The position numbers were made by a program, and so were the translations under genes. Under the pieces are notes generated by a model. The model saw only the letters and a program-made list of their open reading frames with translations. It was not told the origin of the DNA and made no database searches. A stretch of 64,000 nt of DNA from Terebella lapidaria (taxonomy: Eukaryota; Annelida; Polychaeta; Terebellida; Terebellidae), in the NCBI GenBank assembly GCA_949152475.1, contig OX424563.1, forward strand, positions 35,288,120 through 35,352,119, read 5' to 3'. This document shows positions 22,221-33,352 of the stretch, piece after piece. Numbering within the stretch: position 1 is the first letter of the stretch; each line of letters begins with the position of its first letter.

Positions 22221-23087
22221 GTGCAAAAGATGCTCGAGCTAGACATCATCGAACCCAGTGACAGCCCTTGGACAAGTCCTGTGGTTATGGTGAAGAAGAA
22301 GGACGGCTCGTGGAGGTTCTGTGTGGATTATCGTAAGCTTAACGATGCCACGCGAAAGGACTCATATCCTCTCCCACACATCGAGGATACCTTCGATTCT
22401 ATGGCCGGATCGCACTATTTCTGTGCTCTGGATCTGGCCTCCGGATATTGGCAGGTTGAGATGGAGGAGAGTGATAGGGCGAAGACTGCCTTCGTTACCA
22501 AGAACGGGCTCTACCAATTTAAGGTAATGCCGTTCGGGCTCTGTAACGCACCAGCAACGTTTGAGCGCCTCATGGAGATGGTACTCAAAGGGTTCCTCTG
22601 GAAGCGATGTATGGTCTACATCGACGATGTCGTCGTGTATGGCCGGTCGTTCGAGGAAACCCTCACCAACTTCCAGATGGTACTCCATCGCATCCGCGGA
22701 GCAGGCCTTAAATTGAAGCCAAGTAAGTGCGAACTGTTCGTGCAGGAAATCCTGTACTTAGGCTTCATGGTAATGGGCACCAGAGTCAGACGTGGCGGAC
22801 GTGAGGTCCTTTATGGGCTTCGCGAGTTACCACCGCCGATCCGTGCGAGGCTTTGCGGAGACCGTGCGAGGCCTTGTAACGTGGCGGACGTGAGGTCCTT
22901 TATGGGCTTCGCGAGTTACCACCGCCGATCCGTGCGAGGCTTTGCGGAGACCGCGCGCCCCCTTACTATCCTCACGGAAAAGGGCGCTGATTTCGTCTGG
23001 TTAGCTGAGCAGGAAGTTGCCTTCTCAGCGCTCCGGCAAGCTTTGCCAGAAGCACCGGTGCTGCGGCACCCTCGTCCGGATTGCTAG
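22221..23087 (+). pseudogene. Gypsy reverse transcriptase
   Basis: RT domain in one frame. It has IIEPSDSPWTSPVVMVKKKDG, then WRFCVDYRKLN, the first catalytic aspartate in CALDLASGYWQV (about residue 71), MPFGLCNAPATFERLM, and the YIDD box (residues 133-136). A TAA at 22201 interrupts the lead-in. A partial 89-bp tandem duplication (22791-22879 and 22880-22968) replaces the sequence normally found between LGFMV and the SFMGFASYHRR segment. TAG at 23085 then stops the frame before RNase H. The gene is not functional as read. Confidence 0.85.
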
Positions 23088-23806
23088 TTCATTTTGGACA
23101 CTGACGCGAGTAATTTGCACTCGGCGGTGTCCTCTCGCAGATCGTGGATGGGCAAGAGCGGGTAGTGGCTTATGCGAGTGTGGCCTTGAGCCGCTCTCAA
23201 ATGAACTACTGCACCACTCACCGCGATCTGCTCGCGGTGGTTACGATGACCAAGCGTTTCCGGCACTATTTGTTGGGACGCCATTTCCGCTTGCGGACTG
23301 ACCACAGTTCGCTGAGATGGCTCCTCAACTATAGTGAGGCCAATGGCTTGGTGGCCCGGTGGCTCGTCAGACTCCAGGAGTATGACATGAAAATTGAGCA
23401 CCGCGCCGGAAAGTTGCACGACAACGCGGACGGCCTGTCCCGTTGTCATAAGTGCAAGAATCCTGGCTGTGCAGCGATGGCTCCATTCCAGCACGCCGGG
23501 GATTCTTCCTCAGACTCGGAATTGGACCTTCCAGGAGGGCCGCAGGCCGCCGCCCCGTCTAACAACACGGCGGCTGGAGCATCCAGGGCTCACCTCCATG
23601 CGCGGATCCGCCGGTACCGGCGATGGCGTCCCGCATTTGAACCGGAGGTGCAGCTCAGCTCCAGCGAGTCTTCCTCGAGTCCGGCGGTGTGCTCCTCGTG
23701 GGTACCCTCCGCGTCCTCGGGTGAGTCTGAGTATGAGCGGTCCTTACCCCCAGTGGTGATGGCCGCTGCGGCGCAGTCAGACGTGTCGGATGAGGAGCCT
23801 AATTAG
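23088..23806 (+). pseudogene. Gypsy RNase H and linker
   Basis: RNase H begins right after the TAG with FILDTDASNLHSAV, in the RT frame. A one-base shift near 23125 moves it to another frame, which continues DGQERVVAYASVALSRSQ, NYCTTHRDLLAVV, FRLRTDHSSLRWLL and ADGLSR. A short Cys cluster (CHKCKNPGC) and a Ser/Glu-rich linker follow up to 23806. The RTDHSSLRWL and ADGLSR blocks are standard for Ty3/Gypsy RNase H. Confidence 0.8.
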
Positions 23807-23817
23807 AAAGACTCTCC

Positions 23818-24951
23818 TTGAGGGATGGCCTCTTATGCCGGCGCTATGAGCCACCGAGACCACTGCCACCCATTTGGCAGTTGGTGCTCCCGGCGGAGCT
23901 GCGGAAAGAAGTGCTCCATCAGTTGCATGACCTCCGGGTGACCGGTCACTTGGGAATCCGAAGGACCGTCCATAGGCTACAACAGCGCTTTCACTGGCCT
24001 GGTAGCAGTTTGGACATGCAACGATGGTGCGCAGCCTGCCCTCGGTGTCAAGCTCGTGAAGGAGTTCCGGCTCCTGGCCGCCACCCCTTAACCACGGTTA
24101 AGGCCGGCGCGCCATTTGATCGGATAGCCTTGGATATACTGGATACCCATCGGGTCACCCCACGTGGTTTCCGGTACATCCTGGTGATTTCCGACTATTT
24201 TACCAAATATACCGATGCATACCCACTACGCCCCCAGACTGCGGACGAGGTAGCTTGGTTGCTGGTAAATAGGTGGGTGGTGTACCATTGTGTACCTAAG
24301 CAGGTACATTCGGATCAGGGCATGCAATTTGAAAGCAACCTGTTCCGGAGCCTAGCACAGAGGGTAGGAAGTACCAAGGTGCGGACCACCCCTTACAGGC
24401 CCCAGTCGAACGAACAGGTTGAACGCTTTAACCAGTCTGTCCTTAACATGCTGGCGGCCTTTGTTAATGATCATGCGAATGATTGGGATGACCACCTCCC
24501 GTATGTCTTAATGGCGTACAGGTCGTCGGTCCACTCTTCGACCGGAGTTACTGCATATGCGATGTTGTACGGCCAGGAGCTCAATCTGCCCGTGGATATT
24601 ATGTATCCAACTGCGGCAGAGACCAGAGCAGTACCCCAGTGCGATCCGGAGTACATTGAGTGGGTTCGCCGTGCCCTGGCGAACGCCCATGATTTCACGC
24701 GAGCGCGCCTGGATAAGTCTGCTATCCGACAGAAGCGTGGCTATGACGCCCATGCCAAGGGTAGGCCCGCTTTTGTGGAGGGAGATAAGGTGCACTATTA
24801 TTATCCGCCGCTTAAGCAAGGAAACCTCGTGCGCCGACCCGATATGGGTGGGACTAACATTCCGCCCATGCGGATGCATCTGCGGTATCCATCTATCACA
24901 CCAGGGATGGATTTTAGGTTGTTCCGTGAGAGTCATGACTTTCCTCCGTGA
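23818..24951 (+). pseudogene. Gypsy integrase
   Basis: A 377-codon open frame. The zinc-binding domain has H37 and H44 (GHLG) with C74 and C77 (CPRCQ). The catalytic core has D106 (LDILDTH), D166 in HSDQG and E202 in NEQVERFNQ; the 35-residue spacing between the last two is canonical. The C-terminal part keeps RPAFVEGDKVHYYYPP, similar to the GPY/F region. The domain itself is uninterrupted but is in a different frame from RT and lacks its own ATG at the start, so it is listed as part of a defective polyprotein. Confidence 0.85.
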
Positions 24952-26489
24952 GCAGCTACTCTGTGGCTATCTCCGGAGTTGAGGTCCGCGGACATCTTTG
25001 CATCGTAACGCCGCCGCTCCGCATCCGCCCTCCCATAGTTTCTAGCGCTAGGGACGTGTGGCAACCCTATCCACATCAGGTAGACTGGCCTGCGTAGTTA
25101 ACACAGTGTCTATGCTGGCCGGACCCTTTTGTGGATCCGCAATGACCGGAACCCCGGCCCCTTTCTAAGAAGGGGGTCGTATTTTACATGTGCAGCATAC
25201 TTTGTGGTTTTTAATCCCTGTCATTTATCATTGGATAAGGTCAATATGCTTTGTATGGTACTTGTCTGGATCTGGACTCTGTTCGCAGGCAGTTCTGGAC
25301 GAGCGCCGGCTATTGATTTCACCATGTTTGGGATCCTCTAGATTGGGCGCCGGCATGAAGGGTTCAGCCCCCTAACCATTGCAGTTATGGCCCATGCCGG
25401 CCCCGCGTCTAATCTATTGGTTCCGCGCTCCGGTAGTTGTTTGTTTGGGCTCTGGGCTTGACCGGGCTTGCTCCGTGGTCTTATTGTACGTTGCGGTTGC
25501 TAGTGGGCATCTGATCAACGCCCATAGGGCGCGCAATTGTCTTTAGGGCTACCATGGCCATACCCAATCGCTCTGTAAGCATACCAGCGGCTATGGGGAG
25601 TGTTTTTTGTTTATTTATCCATCTCATGTTATTATTTACTGAGTGGATTATCTAAACCACAAGTATGCGGCATGTCTCTCGAGAATTCTGTTCTTGCTCA
25701 TTTAATGACACAAGTGAGACAAGTTTGTGAAATTTCCTTTCCGGTGCAATAGAGGGGTGTAAGGGATTGCATTAATTTTGACAGTGACGGTGTGATGTGA
25801 TATCCGAAAAGACTGGAGAATGACAATTTATTGTTGTTTTCGTCTGAAATATTCGTACCAGCCACAAGTTAGTGGTTACTGCCAATTTTTAGCCCAATTT
25901 CTACCTTGCGGAGGTGATTAATTTTGCGTCATTGTCCGCCAGTGCGGCAGCATAAGCTAATGACTAATGTTAATTACTGTATGTTATTTGCGAGGTCCCC
26001 CGGGAAAGAAATTTATTTTCTACCCGTATACACGGTTTGATTTGGAGTCACCGGAGGGAAATGTTTGCCCCTACATGAGTTGATAGTGCTCGTATTTTAG
26101 TCTGGGTGGTGTGTCATTATGACCGGGGACAGAAGTTTTCAGCGACATATATATGTAAAAATGTCGTACCCGGATTTATTTTTATGAATCTCCAGATGTT
26201 GGCGCATTTATTTTGTGCCACTCGCATTTCATCCGCTGCTGCGGCTCGTTCAAAATTTTAGCTTGTTTATTAGGGTTTATTCAAAATTCAGGAGCGCGTT
26301 CAGTATAGTCCGTATGTCCAGGGGTCGTTCCCCATTCTTCCAAAAGGGACCCTTAAAGTCCTCGTTTTTCTGCGCCATGATTTTCGGGTGTCGGCACCTT
26401 GCTTCCTTCCGGTCCCTGCAGGCGATGCCTTCGTCGTGTTTCCCAGTTTTGGGCACGGGCGGAGCATGTTGGGGACCAACATTGTAAGA
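24952..26489 (+). mobile_element. Gypsy 3' non-coding region ending at polypurine tract
   Basis: About 1.5 kb without domains. Its end, including GGCGGAGCATGTTGGGGACC and the purine run GTAAGAAGGGG at about 26479-26489, matches the inverted copy at 15542-15597, where the LTR follows within a few bases. Here the next bases are TAATCTCTAG rather than the LTR start, so the 3' LTR is absent. Confidence 0.65.
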
Positions 26490-26639
26490 AGGGGTAATCT
26501 CTAGTTGCCAGTTAGCCACCATTTAATTTTTTGCCATTGATCCACCTGTTATCATGGTATTAGTGGGGTGCCCATCTCCTCAGACACGGAATTGTGTTTA
26601 TTTAAGGATGGTGAGGAGATGAGTGTGTGTGTTGGGGTT

Positions 26640-26900
26640 GGGATGGGGGGGGGGGGTGTGGGGGCTCTGGGCTTCTCCTGTTTCCTTGTGACAGTCTGAT
26701 TCTGATTTATTTATTTTTATTTTGTACTTGAAATGTACTTGAAAAGTAATTGATTTTTTTCAAGGACTTTCTCTTTGTACTTGAGTACAAATTACATGCC
26801 TTCTCAAACATTGAGTACAAGTACAAGTACAATTACTTGAAAAAAAGGAGTTAAGTAGGCCTACTCCCAAGCACAAGTACAGATGTACTTGACCCCATGT
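26640..26900. repeat. G tract and TACTTG-rich repeat
   Basis: A poly-G/T-rich run lies at about 26640-26665. It is followed at about 26720-26895 by many copies of TACTTG and CAAGTAC in both orientations (GAGTACAAGTACAAGTAC, CTTGTACTTGAG). This resembles terminal sequence of a dispersed animal MITE/SINE-like repeat; the family is not determined. Confidence 0.5.
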
Positions 26901-27105
26901 CTGGCTAGGATCCCTAATATTACTTGCACCCAGACTTTTCTCAGGCAGCCACCACACAACCCAGCCCATGCCGCGCAACCACGCCTTCCATACACCAATA
27001 TACAGGTTTGCATTCTTCGAATGTCGCATGTTTTTTCGCTAGGTGATGGGACTGGAAAAACTGTACTCGCTAGATGGCATGGTAGACCATCTTTGATCTC
27101 TGGTC

Positions 27106-27232
27106 ATGAGCACTGACACCTGGCGATTGACATTTTCAACACTGGAAACGCTTGTCAAATGTCCATGGATGCCGATGGCACTTTCTCGCCATGTTCTTTT
27201 TCTGGCTTTCTGACCTGATTGTACAGTGCTGA
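27106..27232 (-). CDS. Possible terminal exon, unassigned
   Basis: On the minus strand an acceptor-like TGTGACCTCAG is followed by an open frame with GIHGHLTSVSSVENVNRQ and a Ser-rich end that stops near 27041. It has no recognisable domain. The acceptor lacks a strong pyrimidine tract. It could equally be chance. Confidence 0.15.
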
Positions 27233-27480
27233 GGTCACATTTGTAAAAATTCAGAAAAAGATGGCAACAAATAGATCTAGTAAGCTGACCTGCTCGATCT
27301 AGACTACAGTCTAGTACCCCCCCCCCCCTTCTCCCCCGGCCTGGAACTCTATAGGCGTATAGCGGCAGCACCAGTGATCGCGCATCATAACATAATTTTA
27401 AATTCGTTTTTATAATATACGCGTTTGAAACTACAATTGAATATTGTTGATCAACAGTAAAAGACTAAATTTGTTCAATA

Positions 27481-28930
27481 CTATACTCTGATTTTTCTAA
27501 CTCGTTTACACCGTTTTTTGCCTTTGTTTCAGTCAAATTCACAGGCACTTGGGAACCATTTAGTCGAGGGTACAATGTGCTATCTATAATAATATATACA
27601 AGGCACTCAAGCACCTGTCGGGAAAATGGTGGTTGTACAAACACCCGAAACTTCAATGCTCCAAAAATGCTACTTGTCCACAAAATTGATACAAACCAGC
27701 ATGTCTCGTGAAAGCCGTGAAGACTCTATATCCAAGTTAGTATGGTATTGACACATAATATCCATGAAATAAGGGTTTTCTAGCTCATTTTATATCACCA
27801 CTACCGCTTCCAAGACCTCGCGTGGCTGGAATTTGGATTCAAAACATCCGTTGTGCATTTGTTTGGGTGAAAAACACATGAGCTCATTGTACCATGTCCG
27901 TTTCTTGCGACATATTTGGTCAGCAAAAACAGCCGAACTGACGTGAGTACAGCTCTCTCTAATCGTACACTAATATACTCCTATAGAAATCTATATATCT
28001 GCATGACTTACAGTTCGTGATCTCAAGTTTGAGCAATGTCAAAGCAACGTGTTCGACCAACAACAAGTGCACAACGGATGTTTTGAATCCAAATTCCAGC
28101 CACGCAAGGTCTTGGAAGCGGTACAGGGGATATAAAATGTGCTAGAAAACCCTTATTTCATGGATATATGTTTCAACAGTGTATTAATTTGGATATAGTG
28201 TCTTCACGGTCTCCACAGGATATCCAGGTTTGTATCAATCTCCTGGGCAAGTAGCATTTTTGGAGCTTTGAAGTTTCGAGTGTTTGTGCAACCACCATTT
28301 TCTCCACAGGTGCTTGAGTGCCTTGTATATATTATTATAGATAGCACATTGTACCCTCAATTAAATGGTTTCCAAGTGCCTGTGGTCAAATTGCTTCAAG
28401 AGAACTATTTGACTGAATATTACCTATTTATGATGCAAACGGCAATACTTGTTCACAAACCTGGCTTCGGAAACGCTACATGTTTCTTTCAAAACACAAA
28501 AATTTTGATTTAAGCAACGATTTTCACTGCTGTAGGGCGCTGCCATATTGTCTTGTTCATTACGTAATCCAAGTGGACCAGTTCAAGTCGGTACTATGGG
28601 GGCGTGCGCTGCATTAGATGTACCAATATACATGCTGGGACGGTCCCATTCCTAACCCGCGCTCCCTGGGTATCATCTGAATGCACTCCTTCGTCATGCA
28701 CTCAAAATAAACAATGTCTGTTGACATGCAGACGAAAAGTTTTCAGGAGGAATATATCATTGCAGTAGATTACTAACTTTATCAGTTTCATGGGTAGAAG
28801 TCTGAAAGTTTGCAGAAAATTGCCGTTTGGTCCCAAGGTGAGCTATGCCGAGTTATAACACGATACGGTTTAGCATCGCAAAAATATTAGCGAAAAACGG
28901 TGTAATCGAGTTAGAAAAATCAGAGTATAG
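27481..28930. repeat. Large inverted repeat (fold-back)
   Basis: The left arm 27481-27859 is complementary to 28069-28393 plus about 28891-28930. Examples are the pair around GATAGCACATTGTACCCTC (near 28345) and its complement near 27565, and the pair ACAACGGATGTTTTGAATCC (28072) with its complement near 27836. The two arms differ by small indels, and the right arm carries about 500 bp of extra sequence (28394-28890). The centre, 27860-28068, is unpaired. No coding sequence is present; open frames in it are mirror shadows. Confidence 0.75.
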
Positions 28931-29083
28931 TGAGCAATTAAAATTAACTGACTTTGACAGAACTTCCCCTATTTCTGTCCACACAGCCTGGGTGCTCAAT
29001 CACAGGTATTTGCTTTCAATGGGAGAGCTCCAGTGATCGCGCGGGTCAAATATAAGTGTTTTGTTCTTTTTCACACACCAACG

Positions 29084-29137
29084 TAGACAAACAATATCGT
29101 CTTCTCTGCCCTCAGAGAAGACGATATTGTTTGTCTA
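29084..29137. repeat. Perfect 25-bp palindrome with 4-nt loop
   Basis: The arms 29084-29108 and 29113-29137 are exact complements around CCCT. The arm contains AGACAAACAATATCGTCTTC. A single arm of the same sequence is at 17787-17812. It may be the fused ends of two copies of one repeat. Confidence 0.85.
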
Positions 29138-29315
29138 ACACCAACCATGATGACTCCCAAGCACACGAAAATCTTCAATGTGGCTGAAGATATTTCTTTG
29201 AATTGTCTACAGGTCTACCGACCGGTATTTAATTATTTAGGTAAATTTGTATGAGTTAGAATGGATAAAATCTTCAGCAAATTCAGAATCAGTTCAATAA
29301 GCAGTGGCGTAGGGG

Positions 29316-30056
29316 GGGGGGGGGAGGGGGGGGGGGCAAAACTTTTGAAATTTCCGAATATGGATATTTTGTGATAGGTAATGTTGTGATGTACATTATG
29401 TGCTCTCAATTATTATTTCTGCAAAATTATGTACATGTAGAAGGTGCAATAGCAAACATGAGTTTCTATCACTCATCAATTCCCTGACAAGCAAAGGAGA
29501 AGCCTATACGGCGCGGGGTCTGGGGCCTTGCGGAAGGCCCTAAAAGCCAGAGCTTTTTGGGTTACCGGACCTTTGGTCTTTTGAAATTTCCGAATATGGA
29601 TATTTTGTGATAGGTAATGTTGTGATGTACATTATGTGCTCTCAATTATTATTTCTGCAAAATTATGTACATGTAGAAGGTGCAATAGCAAACATGAGTT
29701 TCTATCACTCATCAATTCCCTGACAAGCAAAGGAGAAGCCTATACGGCGCGGGGTCTGGGGCCTTGCGGAAGGCCCTAAAAGCCAGAGCTTTTTGGGTTA
29801 CCGGACCTTTGGTCTTTTGAAATTTCCGAATATGGATATTTTGTGATAGGTAATGTTGTGATGTACATTATGTGCTCTCAATTATTATTTCTGCAAAATT
29901 ATGTACATGTAGAAGGTGCAATAGCAAACATAAGTTTCTATCACTCATCAATTCCCTGACAACAAAGGAGAAGCCTATACGGCGCGGGGTCTGGGGCCTT
30001 GCGGAGGGCCCTAAAAGCCAGAGCTTTTTGGGTTACCGACCTTTGGTCCGATAACC
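29316..30056. repeat. G tract followed by three 236-bp tandem units
   Basis: A G-rich run at about 29314-29336 is followed by units starting TTTTGAAATTTCCG at 29343, 29579 and 29815, an exact 236-bp period with very high identity. Each unit ends in GGGTTACC plus a GACCTTTGGTC half-hairpin; only the last goes on to the full GGTCCGATAACC. The duplication boundary is therefore at the repeat-family hairpin. Confidence 0.9.
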
Positions 30057-30645
30057 TATTGCCGTGGCATTGCGTACGTCCGTCCGTCCGTCCGTCCGTC
30101 CGTCCGTCCGCATACCGGACCTATGGTCCGATAACCTATTGGCATGGCGTTGTGTCCGGCGTTCGTCCGTCCGGCCGTCGGGCCGTTCGTACGGCTTCCG
30201 GCGTCCGTCCACATTTTTATCTTCAAAGTTTATGGTCGAATCTTTCTGAAATTTTGCATAAAAAAATAGCTAAAGATATTCCCAGAAAAGATTTTTTTTT
30301 TGTTTTTTGATTTTCACATTTAACTCGAAATGGCGACCATTTTCGTTGAAAAATGCCCAATTCTGGACTTTGACGGCCATTTTCTCAAAAACTGTTTGGA
30401 CAGTTTTGAGATTTTTGTTTCAAAAGATTCCCCTTATGGACCTCTGTGATGTGTATAAGTTTGGTTGCCCTTGACCCGCCGGTCTGCGTGTGGCGGCCAT
30501 TTTGAATTTTTGAGGAGTCAGCGGAAAAAATTTTTTTTCACCCCAAATCGCATTACTATCCATTTTTAGCTTACCGGCCCTTTGGGCCGATAAGCTATTG
30601 TCATGGTATTTCGTCCGTCGTCCGTCCGTCGTCCGTCCGGGTCTG
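30030..30645. repeat. Terminal hairpins and CGTC microsatellites, inverted
   Basis: Three ends of the hairpin-bounded family lie in reverse orientation relative to 1-5210: GACCTTTGGTC near 30039, GGACCTATGGTCC near 30117 and GGCCCTTTGGGCC near 30577. The last two are flanked outside by longer pairing (ACCGG.../...GATAAGCT). Each is followed by a (CGTC)n tract, near 30080-30113, 30155-30210 and 30605-30640. Confidence 0.75.
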
Positions 30646-32775
30646 TAACTTTTTTTGACATGATGAATTTCCCCATAAATTTGTCAGAACATACCTTGGG
30701 CCAGTATCTAAAGACATTTTTTTAATTTTTTTGATTGAATCGTTTTTGCCTATTTGGCGGCCATTTTTGACGAAAAATTACCAATTTTGGACTTTGGAGG
30801 CCATTTTCTCAAAAACTGTCTGATCAGTTTTGAGATTTTTGTTTCAAAACATTCCTCTCATGTACCTTTATGACGTGTATGAGTTTCATTGCCCTTGAAT
30901 CGCCGGTCTGCGTGTGGCGGCCATTTTGATTTTTTGACGGGTCGGCGAAAAAAAAATTTTTCGTCCCAAATCAAGTCACTATTCATTTTGAGCCATTTCC
31001 AGCAAAACAAAAAAAAATTTTTTTTTGCCCATTGAAAAATTTTTGGGACTTGGAATAATGGGAGCTGTGCAGAGTATACTCATAGAACACTTGAAGATAG
31101 AGCCTAAGTATTGGCACATTCAAATGGGAAATCATATATTGCGGTTTGAGTGATGACCTTGAATTTGACCTTCAATGACCTTGAAAGGTCAAAACGACCT
31201 TTTTTGTCGAAAAATGGCCAATTTTGGACTTTGATGGCCATTTTCTCAAAAACTGTCTGATCAGTTTTGAGATTTTCGTTTCAAAACATTCCCCTCATGT
31301 ACCTCTATGATGTGTATAAGTTTCGTTGCCCTTGAATTGCTGATCTGTGTGTGGCGGCTATTTTGATTTTTTGACGGGTCGGCAAAAAAAAATTTTTTTT
31401 GTCCAAAATCAAGTCACTATTCGAGCCATTTCCAGCGAAAAAAAAAAAATTTTTTGGCCATTGAAAATTTTTTGGGACTTTGTGTGCCTTTGTGATGTGT
31501 AAGTTGATTTCGTATTATAGTCCATACAGAAAATGTGTTACCAGCAAAATTTACGAACATGCTTTGACAATTTTAAGATCAGTATAACAATTTGTATGTT
31601 GGAAAATCAATACTCTGCGTTTCTCAGGATTGCCGGTAAGCTACAGCACCCTTGGTGCTATGTTTGGCCATTTCCAGGGGAAAATTGTTTTTCACCCTTT
31701 GAAAAAATGTTTGAACTTGGAAACTTTTTGCAATTTGTTTTCCTTCATAATGGGAGCTGCCATAACTGTACTCATAGAATGCCTGAAGATAGAGCTTAGA
31801 AATTGGCACTTTCAAATGGGAAGTCATATATGGCGACTTATGTGGTGACCTTGAATTTGACCTTGGATGACCTTGAAAGGTCAAAACAGCCATTTTTGGG
31901 TCTAAAAATGCCCAAAGTTGCACCTTGTCTGTCTTTTCTCGAAAACTGTTCAGACAGTTTTGAGATTCTTGTTACAAAAGATTCCCCTTATGGACCTCTG
32001 TGATGTGTATAAGTTTGGTTGCCCTTGAATCACTGGTCTGCGTGTGGCGGCCATTTTGAATTTTTGACGAGTCGGCGAAAAAAATTTCTTCACCCCAAAT
32101 CGCATTACTATCCAGGCCATTTCCAGGGGGAAAATTTTTTTCAACCTTTGAAAAAAATTTTGGGCTTAGAAAATTTTCGGCACTTTTTTCCGTCATAATG
32201 GGAGCTGTTAGGACTGTACTCATAAAACACTTGAAGATACAGCTTAGAAATTGGCACTTTCAAACGGGAAGTCATATATGGCGACTTGTGTGGTGACCTT
32301 GAATTTGACCTTCGATGATCTTGAAAGGTCAAAACAGCCATTGTGGTGTCAAAAAATGCCCAGATTTGCCTCTATAGATGAAATGCTTGCAGATAGAGCT
32401 CATGTTTGCATTATGAACATATAGGAAGACATATATGACACAACTAATGATGACCTTGAACTTGACGTCAGATGACCTTGAGTGCCAAATGTCTGACTCG
32501 GAATGTGTAAATTGACCTGAGCGGCCTAAATGATTCCACCCAGATATATCTTTGTATTATGAACATATCGAATATCAAATGCCGCACACATACATGTACA
32601 TGTAATGGTGACATCGAAGTTCACACGGATGACCTTGATTGGTACAGCAACATTTACGAACACGTTTTGACAATTAGATTTCAAGATCAGTGTAACAATT
32701 TATATGTTGGAAAATCAATACTCTGCGTTTCTCATGATTGTCGGTAAGCTACAGCACCCTTGGTGCTATGTTTAT
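30646..32775. repeat. Hairpin-bounded repeat block, inverted copies
   Basis: The body modules of 1-5210 are present as complements (GGCCATTTTCTCAAAAACTG, GTGTGGCGGCCATTTTGA, TTTGACCTTCAATGACCTTG). Ends with AGCACCCTTGGTGCT are near 31648-31662 and 32751-32765, both next to GGTAAGCTACAG. AGGTCA half-sites are frequent but not in the regular tandem array seen at 985-2040. Confidence 0.7.
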
Positions 32776-33352
32776 TTTCTGTGACATGTAGTGATGTAGA
32801 AGTTATGTTGCCCTTGAATCGCTGGTCTCACCTCCCCCTCCCCCCAAGCCTAAAGTGTAAGAAGTTTGTGTACATGTATATATATTATATACATTAAGAC
32901 ATCACACATATTATTAAAAACTTCGTGGGCTTCTCTGTGAAGCAGAAACTCTATTTAATCCTGAATATGTAAATCCCTGTAGCAGGATATAAAGGTATAA
33001 CAAATGATCTAATAATTCCCATTACATCATTTGTCAAAACAATGTACAATGCGAGTGGGAAAATGAATGAACAATGATATACCCGATGAGCTAATTTATT
33101 TGGAACATTGGTTTTACCATTTCTATGGATATTCTTAGTTCCTGGCACTCGCTGTGTTCGTAAATATAGCCAGATAGGTGCAGACGCTGATATGTATCTG
33201 TATTGTGTATTAATGGGCATCATGTTTGTTTGTATATACGATCTGTTTATTTTTATCTCCATCCTTGGTCATGTTATACATGTTATGTGCCTAATATAAC
33301 GGAGCCAATAAATTGAATTGAATATAATATTTGTTGTGTTTATGTTGCACAG

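Noticed and set aside
24952..25600. 3' LTR directly after integrase
   Set aside because: No similarity to the 5' LTR blocks; the comparison with the inverted copy puts the internal end at about 26489.
28268..28513. 81-codon frame in the fold-back
   Set aside because: The mirror-image frame exists in the other arm (27465-27683); both are inverted-repeat sequence.
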